Source of the DNA: Acidobacteriota bacterium
Lineage (GTDB): Bacteria; Acidobacteriota; Terriglobia; Acidiferrales; UBA7541
NCBI GenBank assembly: GCA_003154775.1
Contig: PMES01000148.1
Coordinates: forward strand, 89,500-153,499
Direction: 5' to 3'
Length of the DNA: 64,000 nt
A program made the translations under genes and the position numbers. The notes below the pieces were generated by a model. It was not told the DNA's origin. It saw only the letters and a list, made by a program, of their open reading frames with translations, and ran no database searches. Positions 1 through 6,930 of the stretch are shown piece after piece. Within the stretch, counting starts at the first letter, position 1. Each line of letters starts with the position of its first letter.

Positions 1-2
1 TC

Positions 3-206
3 CGGATCAACCAGTCGGTAGTGCAACGCGATGAACTGCGTGAACGGCTCGCACGGATATTCGCACTGCGCGCTCAACGCGTTGCGTTCTTGCAGGGAGA
101 TCGTTCCCTCGAGTTTCAGGTGGTGGCCCATGTTTTGGATGAGATGCACGCTGCGGGAGCTTCGCCCGTGGGTTTGTTAACATCTGAACTGGAAAAAAAC
201 CCCTGA
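3..206 (+). CDS. ExbD/TolR biopolymer transport protein, C-terminal part
   Basis: This is the 3' end of a gene that begins before the window; the frame is open from base 3 and there is no need for the internal GTG at 21. The visible 67 residues match the periplasmic C-terminal domain of ExbD/TolR: a DEL..RL..IF segment, a GD..L.F strand, and a final VAHVLDEMHAAG followed by VGLLT. ExbD works with ExbB and TonB in the inner membrane to energise outer-membrane receptors. The large Oar-like receptor at the other end of the window is the kind of partner such a system drives, though linkage over 58 kb proves nothing. The N-terminal membrane anchor lies outside the window. Confidence 0.85.
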   Translation, partial: RINQSVVQRDELRERLARIFALRAQRVAFLQGDRSLEFQVVAHVLDEMHAAGASPVGLLTSELEKNP

Positions 207-284
207 ACGTGATGGAATGCCTCTATAGGTCTTTACTGAATCCTAGCGGCAATCCCGATTTCGTTGGGTTTGCGCTTACCAGGG

Positions 285-1169
285 ATGGATGCCTCGATGA
301 CTCAAGATTCGGTTTTAAGGGAAACCCGCTCGTGGTTTACCCGCATTGCCGTCCAGATGTTTTTTCTGGCGGCGCTCTTAACTCTCTCCTACGGTCTCTC
401 GGGTTGCGGCAAATTGCAGGCCCGCGATGACCTCAACAAAGGTGTCGCAGAATTCAAGAACGGCCAGTACGACAAGGCCGTCGAGTTCTTCAAACAGGCG
501 AAGGATCTCGATCCCAACCTTTTGAATGCGCGCCTTTATCTCGCCACCGCCTATGCCAGCCAGTACATTCCGGGCGCTCCCTCGGAAGAGAACATGCGTC
601 ACGGCAATGAGGCCATTCAGGAATATACCAGCGTGCTGGATATGGACCCCAACAACATAAGCGCCATCGACGGTCTCGCGTCGATTGATTACCAGATGGG
701 GGGTCAGCCCTTCGAGCCAAAGAAATTTGAGGAGTCCAAGAGCTACCACCAGAAACACATCGCGCTGAAGCCACAGGACCCCCAGCCTTACTATTCCATC
801 GGCGTTATCGATTGGGCCCTCGCCTATCGCGGCAACACGGAGATGCGCGCGGACTATAACCGCAACAACATTAAGAAGCAGGTGCAGGACACCGCCCCGC
901 TGCCTCCTGACGTCCGCAAGGCCTATGCCGAGAAATTCAACGGCCTTGTCGATGAGGGGATCAAGAGCCTTGAGACGGCCATCCAACTCAAACCGGATTA
1001 CGACGATGCCATGACCTACCTGAACCTCCTCTATCGCCGCAAGGCGGATATCGTGGAGTCGGCGGGGGAGCGCGATGCGCTCACCAAGCAGGCCGACGAC
1101 CTGCTCGACAAGGTTAAGGAAGTCAAGCAGAAGAAAGCGGAAGAGGCGGAGCGCAAGTCGGCTCAGTGA
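285..1169 (+). CDS. TPR-repeat lipoprotein
   Basis: The protein is about 294 residues and starts with a hydrophobic signal segment ending in a lipobox LSGC, so it should be an exported lipid-anchored protein. At least three tetratricopeptide units follow: one right after the lipobox (GVAEFKNGQYDKAVEFFKQAKDLDPN), one around the segment ending in LDMDPNN, and one near the C-terminus ending in IQLKPDYDDA. The tail is charged and rich in Lys and Glu. The start is uncertain: ATG at 285 and ATG at 297 are both possible, and a TTG at 264 lies in frame. TPR lipoproteins usually act as scaffolds in envelope complexes; no partner is evident except the ExbD gene just upstream. A strong terminator follows. 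Confidence 0.85.
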   Translation: MDASMTQDSVLRETRSWFTRIAVQMFFLAALLTLSYGLSGCGKLQARDDLNKGVAEFKNGQYDKAVEFFKQAKDLDPNLLNARLYLATAYASQYIPGAPSEENMRHGNEAIQEYTSVLDMDPNNISAIDGLASIDYQMGGQPFEPKKFEESKSYHQKHIALKPQDPQPYYSIGVIDWALAYRGNTEMRADYNRNNIKKQVQDTAPLPPDVRKAYAEKFNGLVDEGIKSLETAIQLKPDYDDAMTYLNLLYRRKADIVESAGERDALTKQADDLLDKVKEVKQKKAEEAERKSAQ

Positions 1170-1193
1170 GCCATTCATTTGCCATTTCTATTG

Positions 1194-1221
1194 AAAAGGG
1201 CGGCCGTTTGGCCGCCCTTTT
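1194..1221 (+). terminator. Rho-independent terminator after the TPR lipoprotein gene
   Basis: A perfect 12-bp stem (AAAAGGGCGGCC, bases 1194-1205) with a GTTT loop pairs with GGCCGCCCTTTT (1210-1221). The T-run closes the 3' arm. It lies 25 bases after the TPR gene stop and separates that gene from rsh. Confidence 0.9.
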
Positions 1222-1285
1222 CATTTCCCGCCACTCCACCCGCACCGCGCTTTTTTTGCTGCTCTTTCTGGGCGTACACTAGAGC

Positions 1286-3502
1286 ATGGGTTCCCGCGCC
1301 AATCTCCCCCTTAATTTCAACCGTGACCGCACGGAGCGGCAACTCAATGGCCGATTGGAAGAGCTTCTTGAGAAGCTCCGCTTGAACCGTCCTTCCGAAG
1401 ATCCCTGGCTGGTCCGCCGGGCCTACGATATCGCCGCCGAGCGCCACCGCGACCAGTTCCGCAATTCCGGCGAACCTTATCTCTCCCACCTCCTGGAAGT
1501 CGCGCACATCCTGGCGGATATGCGCCTGGACGCTACCACGCTGGCGGCGGCTCTCCTCCACGATGTCATCGAAGATACCGAGTTCCCTCTCTCGCGCTTG
1601 CGGGAACGATTTGGAGAGGAAGTGGCCCTGCTCGTCGAAGGCGTGACCAAAATCAGCCGCTTGAACATGATGGCTCCCGAGGCGCGACAGGCCGAAAACG
1701 TCCGCAAGATGCTCCTGGCGATGGTCCACGACGTCCGTGTCGTCGTCGTGAAACTCGCGGACCGCCTGCACAACATGCGCACCCTCGAATTCCTCGAGCC
1801 CTCCAAGCAACTTCGCATCGCTCGCGAGACCATGGATATTTACTCTCCCATCGCCCACCGCCTCGGCATGGCCGTCATCAAGGGCGAACTCGAGGATCTT
1901 TCTTTCCGCTATCTCGAGCCGGAAGCGTATTTTGCTTTGCAGAAGGAGGTCACGGAGAAAGACCCTATTCACAGGAAGTTCCTGGAAGACGTTCAGAACA
2001 CCATTCGTACCAAGCTGGTGGAGAACAGCATTCCCGCCGAACTGGAGGCCCGCGTTAAAGGCTTGAATTCGCTCCACGGCAAGATCGTCCGGCAGGAACG
2101 CGGCTTGGATCAGATTTACGATCTTCTGGCCGTTCGCGTGATCACGGATTCCGAGCGCAATTGCTACGCGGCTCTCGGCGTTGTCCACCACATCTGGCGC
2201 CCGGTTCCCGGCCGCTTCAAAGACTACATCGCCATGCCGCGGCCGAATCTGTATCAATCGCTGCACACAACGGTGATTCATGGCGGGCAGCCCTTTGAAA
2301 TCCAGATCCGCACGCAGGACATGCACCGCATTGCCGAGCAGGGCGTGGCGGCGCACTGGAAATACAAGGACGGCAGGCCTGTTTCCACGGACGATGACCA
2401 GCGCATTGCGTGGATGCGCCAGTTGATCGAATGGTCCCAGGAATTGCAGGAGCCGGGCGAATTCCTCTCCACGTTGAAGGTGGATCTGGCGCCGGTGGAA
2501 GTGTACGCCTTCACGCCAAAGGGGCGCGTGCTGGAATTGCCCAAGGGTGCCACGCCCGTGGACTTTGCCTACTCGGTGCACACCGAAGTGGGTCACCAGT
2601 GCGTCGGAGCGAAGGTCAATGGGCAGATGGTTTCGCTGCGCCACGAGGTCGTGAGCGGAGACGTCGTCGAGATTCTCACGCAGAAGGGGCACAAGCCCAG
2701 CCGCGACTGGCTCAGCTTCGTGAAGTCCTCCCACGCCAAAAGCAAAATCCGCCATTTTATCAATACGCAGGAGCGCGAAGAAGCCACGGAAATGGGCAAG
2801 CGCCTGTTGGAAAATGAATCGCGCAATTTCCCCAAGGGTTTGAAGAAAATTCCCAACGAGGATCTGCAGAAACTTGCCGCGGAGTACGGCATCTCTAGGC
2901 CAGAAGATCTCTTTGCCGCGGTGGGGTTTGGAAAATACTCCGCGCGGCAAGTGCTGGCGCGCTATTTTGGCGAGCCTTCAAAGGAAACCGGGAAGTCCAC
3001 GGAAGACGCGAAGCCGACGTTGGTCAAGACCGTCAAGCGCATGCTGGGCTTCGGCCAGGCGCCGCTGATCGTGCGCGGCCACGACGACCTGCTGGTGTTT
3101 CGCGCGAAGTGCTGCAACGCCATTCCGGGGGATGACATCATCGGCTACGTCACTCGCGGCCGCGGCGTCGCGGTTCACACGCGAACGTGCCCTAACGTGC
3201 AGAACCTGCTGTACCAGACGGAGCGGCGCATTGCCGTGGAATGGGGCAGCGGCGGCGTGGCTACCTTCCCCGTCGAACTGCTCATTCGCTCCAAGGATCG
3301 TCCCGGGCTGCTTGCGGAAATCACGGCGGTAATCAGCGACGCCAGCTCCAATATCCGTTCGCTCGATAGCCGTCCCGACCGGCAGAACGCGCGCATTGAG
3401 GCCAGCCTGGAGATCGCCGATAAACGTCAACTCGAAACGATTCTCTCCAACATCCGCCGCATCAACGGTGTTTACGGGGTTGAGCGCACCTTCCAGGTGT
3501 AA
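1286..3502 (+). CDS. rsh: Bifunctional (p)ppGpp synthetase/hydrolase RelA/SpoT (Rsh)
   Basis: The 738-residue protein has the full long-RSH order. An HD hydrolase domain carries LLHDVIEDT (about 91-98) and KLADRLHNM (156-164). A synthetase domain carries RFKDYIAMPRPNLYQSLHT and FEIQIRT. A TGS domain begins at VEVYAFTPKG, and a C-terminal ACT domain has RSKDRPGLLAEI. The RxKD form of the synthetase loop is typical of bifunctional rather than RelA-only enzymes, and the HD residues are intact, so both synthesis and hydrolysis of the alarmone are expected. The early synthetase motif reads RVKGLNSLHGKI, slightly unlike the usual RxKxxYSIxxKM. The ATG at 1286 gives the normal family length. This would be the main stringent-response regulator. 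Confidence 0.95.
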   Translation: MGSRANLPLNFNRDRTERQLNGRLEELLEKLRLNRPSEDPWLVRRAYDIAAERHRDQFRNSGEPYLSHLLEVAHILADMRLDATTLAAALLHDVIEDTEFPLSRLRERFGEEVALLVEGVTKISRLNMMAPEARQAENVRKMLLAMVHDVRVVVVKLADRLHNMRTLEFLEPSKQLRIARETMDIYSPIAHRLGMAVIKGELEDLSFRYLEPEAYFALQKEVTEKDPIHRKFLEDVQNTIRTKLVENSIPAELEARVKGLNSLHGKIVRQERGLDQIYDLLAVRVITDSERNCYAALGVVHHIWRPVPGRFKDYIAMPRPNLYQSLHTTVIHGGQPFEIQIRTQDMHRIAEQGVAAHWKYKDGRPVSTDDDQRIAWMRQLIEWSQELQEPGEFLSTLKVDLAPVEVYAFTPKGRVLELPKGATPVDFAYSVHTEVGHQCVGAKVNGQMVSLRHEVVSGDVVEILTQKGHKPSRDWLSFVKSSHAKSKIRHFINTQEREEATEMGKRLLENESRNFPKGLKKIPNEDLQKLAAEYGISRPEDLFAAVGFGKYSARQVLARYFGEPSKETGKSTEDAKPTLVKTVKRMLGFGQAPLIVRGHDDLLVFRAKCCNAIPGDDIIGYVTRGRGVAVHTRTCPNVQNLLYQTERRIAVEWGSGGVATFPVELLIRSKDRPGLLAEITAVISDASSNIRSLDSRPDRQNARIEASLEIADKRQLETILSNIRRINGVYGVERTFQV

Positions 3503-3579
3503 CGCACGCTGCCCGCCCGTCCGGTATCAACGAAGGCACACGTCACCCCGCTCGCGGTTGTACCGCCTAAAATAGATTC

Positions 3580-4188
3580 ATGCGGCAATGCTCCCTGCTT
3601 CTTGGTGTGTGTTTACTGGCGGTGGCCGGGTGTAAAACTCAGCCCAAGACCAACTATGCCCCGCTCGACCAGTCGGGGATGTGGTCCTCCAGCGTTGACC
3701 AACTCAAGAATCTCAATGTGACGGACTTGGAGATTGCCCAACTCTCGAAACTCAAGCGAGTTGGCGCGAGCGATGATTTGTGCCTGGCGCTATTTAAGGC
3801 GGCGCGGGATCACCATCATGATTTTTCCAATGCCGATGCCGCAATTCAGTTGTCTCAGGCGGGCTATGCCGATGAGCAGATCCTGGAAATGGCCAGGTCC
3901 GATCAGATCGACATTCTCAGCGGGGAAGCCATTACGCTCAAACTGATCGGGCTCTCCAACCCCACGGTCCAGGCTATCGTCCATCGCCGCATCGCGGGTT
4001 TGCCCACCCTTACCAGCGAGCAGATCGGGCGTCTGAAGAACACGGGCATGTCGGAAAAGCAGATTCTGGACCTGGTCAATCAAGGCCTCTCCAATGATCA
4101 GGCGGAAAAATTGATCGCCAGTCGCGAAGCCAACCGCAATCACTCCAACACTGGATTTGTTCGCAATCGTGGCCGCAGGTCTCACTGA
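3580..4188 (+). CDS. Small lipoprotein of unknown function
   Basis: A 202-residue protein with a short signal segment and a clear lipobox AVAGC at residues 14-18, so it is predicted to be a lipoprotein. The mature part contains repeated helical units of similar pattern: NLNVTDLEIAQLSKLKRVGASDD, LSQAGYADEQILEMARS, and LKNTGMSEKQILDLVNQGLSNDQAEKL. They resemble short helix-turn-helix repeats that end in a 'sdeqil' motif. I do not recognise a named family. It lies between rsh and ridA in the same direction, with 77 bases from rsh, but nothing links it to either. The last residues are Arg/His rich. Confidence 0.75.
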   Translation: MRQCSLLLGVCLLAVAGCKTQPKTNYAPLDQSGMWSSSVDQLKNLNVTDLEIAQLSKLKRVGASDDLCLALFKAARDHHHDFSNADAAIQLSQAGYADEQILEMARSDQIDILSGEAITLKLIGLSNPTVQAIVHRRIAGLPTLTSEQIGRLKNTGMSEKQILDLVNQGLSNDQAEKLIASREANRNHSNTGFVRNRGRRSH

Positions 4189-4248
4189 TTTTCCCTCCCC
4201 CGTCTCCCTTTTGTTATTCTTTCCTTCGGATTGAAAGGAGAGTCCACG

Positions 4249-4626
4249 ATGAAAGATGTAGTTCTGACCAACCATGGCCCCAAACCCATCGGGCCTTACT
4301 CCCAGGCGATCAAGTCCAATGGGTTCCTGTTCATTTCCGGGCAAATCGCACTGGACCCGGCATCGGGAGAATTTGCCGGTGTCACTGTTCAGCAGCAAAC
4401 GGGGCGCGTGCTGGAAAACCTGAAGGCGATTCTGGAGGCGGGCGGCGCATCCCTCAGCCATGTCGTGAAAACCACGGTTTTTCTGAAGGACATGAATGAC
4501 TTCGCGGCCATGAACGAGGTCTACGCCCGCTATTTCTCCGCCGCTCCGCCGGCGCGTTCAACCGTGCAAGTCGCACGGCTGCCCAAGGATGCCCTGGTCG
4601 AAATTGAGGTCGTCGCCAGCTTGTAG
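4249..4626 (+). CDS. ridA: RidA family 2-iminobutanoate/2-iminopropanoate deaminase
   Basis: The 125-residue product matches the RidA/YjgF family along its length: GPYSQAI near the N-terminus, [28 protein letters not shown], and the signature [23 protein letters not shown]. The Arg in PARSTV and the Glu in LVEIE are the conserved substrate-binding residues. The enzyme hydrolyses reactive enamine/imine intermediates released by PLP enzymes and so protects against 2-aminoacrylate damage. The ATG at 4249 is preferred over an in-frame TTG at 4231 because AAAGGAGAG (4234-4242) is a good ribosome binding site seven bases before it. Confidence 0.95.
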   Translation: MKDVVLTNHGPKPIGPYSQAIKSNGFLFISGQIALDPASGEFAGVTVQQQTGRVLENLKAILEAGGASLSHVVKTTVFLKDMNDFAAMNEVYARYFSAAPPARSTVQVARLPKDALVEIEVVASL

Positions 4627-4655
4627 CCAAGGATTGCTTCTGCTTACAAAAGGAA

Positions 4656-4688
4656 AAAGGCCACTGCCTTTGCCAGGCAGTGGCCTTT
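4656..4688. terminator. Bidirectional terminator between ridA and the FecR-like gene
   Basis: A perfect 14-bp stem (4656-4669 with 4675-4688) closes a TTGCC loop. The 5' side begins with an A-run and the 3' side ends in Ts, so it can stop transcription from both convergent genes. Confidence 0.9.
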
Positions 4689-4717
4689 CCCCACTTCTGA
4701 AGCTCATGCCCCTGAAA

Positions 4718-5410
4718 TTAGGGCCGCTGAGCGCTCTCGAGCGCTTCCGAAATCGCCAGATATGTCGCCACGCCGGTTAAACCGCCAGCCACATACATAA
4801 AACGGCTGCGCCCTGCCTTCCGTGGGGAATGGCCACTCCCTGGCGCCCCCTCCTTACCCGAACCTGCACCTTCTGGCCCTTGGGCCATCTCTTCCGGCTG
4901 ATCCAGCAATACGCGGTAGGAGCTTCCCTCGGGCACGAGCTGAGTATCGTTGTCCACGGTAATAACCAGAGACCCGCGGGTCGCGCGTACCAGCAATTCC
5001 TTCGGGCCTATATACGACACCTGGCCGATGGTTGGCGCATCGGCTTGCGCGCGGATGGCCGCCGCGCAGGCAAACAATGTAAACGCCTGCGCATTCCCCG
5101 TGGAAAACGTCGCGGCGCCGTTCAGCAGCGTTGCGGCGGGCGCGCCCTCGGTGTCACTGACCACGGCGCTGCTGGAACTTAGAAGGAGCAGCCGCGCCTT
5201 GCCCGCGCGAACCTGCACACTGCCTTGGACTTCCGTGCTGAGACTATCGCCACCGTACACCGTTGTTCCGACTTCCGCCTTCGCCTCACCCACATGAGCG
5301 CGGTCCGCGGCAATCACGGTCCCCAGCGCAGCCGTGGGCGCTCCCCACACGGGAATGGTGATGAGGCTAAAAGAAAGGGCGGTTGCGAAAATGGCACGTC
5401 GCGCTTGCAT
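4718..5410 (-). CDS. FecR-like exported protein with C-terminal membrane segment
   Basis: A 230-residue protein with an N-terminal signal peptide (residues 1-23, ending VWGA) and a FecR-like beta-rich domain: GTVIAADRAHVGEAKAEVGTTVYGGDSLST, an internal SVQVRAGKARLLL, and LLVRATRGSLVITVD. A Pro/Gly/Glu linker follows, and then a short hydrophobic stretch MYVAGGLTGVATYLAISEAL near the end. FecR-type domains in exported proteins bind cell-envelope ligands. No sigma factor or TonB receptor gene is adjacent, so this is not a classical FecIR pair. Stand-alone copies are common in Acidobacteriota. The function is unknown. Confidence 0.75.
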   Translation of the reverse strand: MQARRAIFATALSFSLITIPVWGAPTAALGTVIAADRAHVGEAKAEVGTTVYGGDSLSTEVQGSVQVRAGKARLLLLSSSSAVVSDTEGAPAATLLNGAATFSTGNAQAFTLFACAAAIRAQADAPTIGQVSYIGPKELLVRATRGSLVITVDNDTQLVPEGSSYRVLLDQPEEMAQGPEGAGSGKEGAPGSGHSPRKAGRSRFMYVAGGLTGVATYLAISEALESAQRP

Positions 5411-5576
5411 TTACGTCTCCTTGCACACCTGCAAAAGAATACTTTGTGGACGGCCCGGCGTCAATCGGTAAACAGCCGTGGGAAGCAGACGGTCTGGGTC
5501 GCTCAAGGCGTCCGGGAAGTTTCTTGAGGCACCCGTTGGCAGAAGTTCCAATTCGCTGTTAGAATGCCATCAGCGT

Positions 5577-6620
5577 ATGGCCGATTGGAAGCAGATCACC
5601 GCAAGAATCCGAAGAGCACGGACCGGCAAGGATCCCGCCGGACAGCTCACGGCTCTTTTTCTAAAAACGCGCGACGCCATGGTCGCCTTTGAGCTGGCGC
5701 GCTTTTTCGAGTCGAATGGCAAAACCGAAGATGCCGGCAAATGGTACATGACCGCGGCGGAGCGCTTCCGTCGCGCCGATTGGAAGACCAAGGCGCAGGA
5801 AAGCGCCACGCGTCTTGGTGCAACTGTGGCTGCGGAAATTCCCGCGCCAGCCGCTCCCGCTGATTTGCCAGAAGTTGCGGCAAGCGACGCCGCGGTGAGT
5901 TCGCTGTCACCAGAGCCAGTCGCGCAGGAAACTCCTGCTCCCGCGGCGGAAGTGACACAAGGAGAGGAGCACCAAGGAGAGGCGCCCCAGGAAGCGAGCG
6001 TCACTGAACGCGCTCCTGCGAAGAGGCAAAGACGTGGCCGCCGTGGTGGACGTGATCATCGCCGCTCCTCGAAACGCCCTGAGCCTACAGTTTCAGCGCC
6101 GAAGGAAGCGCGCCCGGCTCCGCCGCCGCCCCGTGCCCTCGATGTTTCTGAAGAGCGGCCCGCCCGTCCCATGGAGCCTCTCGAACTCTCCGCGGAATCA
6201 CCCGTCGCGCCCAGCCTGCGCGGTCGCTCCGGCGATCCGGGACTGGCCTCCCGACTCACACAATTAGAGATGAACTTCCGGCGTCTGCTGGCCTGTCCGC
6301 CCACCAAGTTGGAAGCGGCTGATAAAGCGCCGGCCGGTCCGGGAGTATGGGTGCTGACCGATTCCGACCTCACGACGTATTACTATGTCGAAGCCTGTCA
6401 AACCCTGCGGGTAGCCATTCCCAACCTGATGCGGAGCAGCGCCGCCCGCCGCGGCGAGTCCATCCGGCCGCAATTGGCCGACCACTTGGGCATCCCCGAA
6501 TCGCGGGTTGCCAAATACCTCTCCGACCACTGTGTGGTGCGCTGGCTACAGATGGACGACGACGCCGCGCACTTCGCTCATTTCCTCGTCGCCGTGCTAC
6601 ATCCCACTCTCAACGAGTAG
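5577..6620 (+). CDS. Unknown protein with a basic low-complexity centre
   Basis: About 347 residues in three parts. The N-terminal ~85 residues are helical (MADWKQITARIRRA... FELARFFESNGKTEDAGKWYMTAAERFRR), with a TPR-like helical pair. The middle, about 85-220, is Pro/Ala/Glu rich with a strongly basic stretch around AKRQRRGRRGGRDHRRSSKR. The C-terminal ~120 residues form a separate conserved-looking domain (VWVLTDSDLTTYYYVEACQTLRVAIP ... DHLGIPESRVAKYLSDHCVVRWLQ). I do not recognise a family. The basic patch suggests nucleic-acid or ribosome contact, which is inference only. The ATG at 5577 is chosen because upstream codons in this frame look non-coding. Confidence 0.65.
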   Translation: MADWKQITARIRRARTGKDPAGQLTALFLKTRDAMVAFELARFFESNGKTEDAGKWYMTAAERFRRADWKTKAQESATRLGATVAAEIPAPAAPADLPEVAASDAAVSSLSPEPVAQETPAPAAEVTQGEEHQGEAPQEASVTERAPAKRQRRGRRGGRDHRRSSKRPEPTVSAPKEARPAPPPPRALDVSEERPARPMEPLELSAESPVAPSLRGRSGDPGLASRLTQLEMNFRRLLACPPTKLEAADKAPAGPGVWVLTDSDLTTYYYVEACQTLRVAIPNLMRSSAARRGESIRPQLADHLGIPESRVAKYLSDHCVVRWLQMDDDAAHFAHFLVAVLHPTLNE

Positions 6621-6930
6621 GGCCAGCCGGGAATCACCCGATTTTTTGCAGACTGCGGGCGCTTGCGCCCCAGGAGTAAACCGCCAAAGAGTTACCTCTA
6701 AAGTCCCATTTGCTGGTCTCCGGTACCGTTCAACCCCTATTTTCAGCCATTCACCGTATCCTACTGGCTTCCGCCCCCTGCCCCATACAAACTATAGGAG
6801 TCGCAAGACTTAGGGACGCACTTCGGTGCGTGGTACTCTGAAAGAGCCTTGGGGGCTGTTTCTTTCAAGCTTCTTTTGTCGTTCTAATTTGAATTTGCTT
6901 AGTCGCTTTCGAAAGTGAGGCTATAGCTGC
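6621..6930. other. Intergenic leader upstream of the radical SAM gene
   Basis: About 310 bases without a supported gene. It holds a small GGGCGCTTGCGCCC hairpin near 6657-6670 without a T-run, and an AT-rich stretch near 6860-6905 suited to a promoter, but no clear -35/-10 pair stands out. GTGAGG about 11 bases before 6931 is the likely ribosome binding site. Confidence 0.5.

Noticed and set aside
1175..2950. 591-aa open frame on the minus strand
   Set aside because: It is antisense to rsh, which has complete family motifs; the frame is an artefact of GC-rich codon use.
4718..5410. FecR anti-sigma regulator of a FecI-type system
   Set aside because: No sigma factor or receptor gene is adjacent, and the protein has an N-terminal signal peptide unlike classical FecR.
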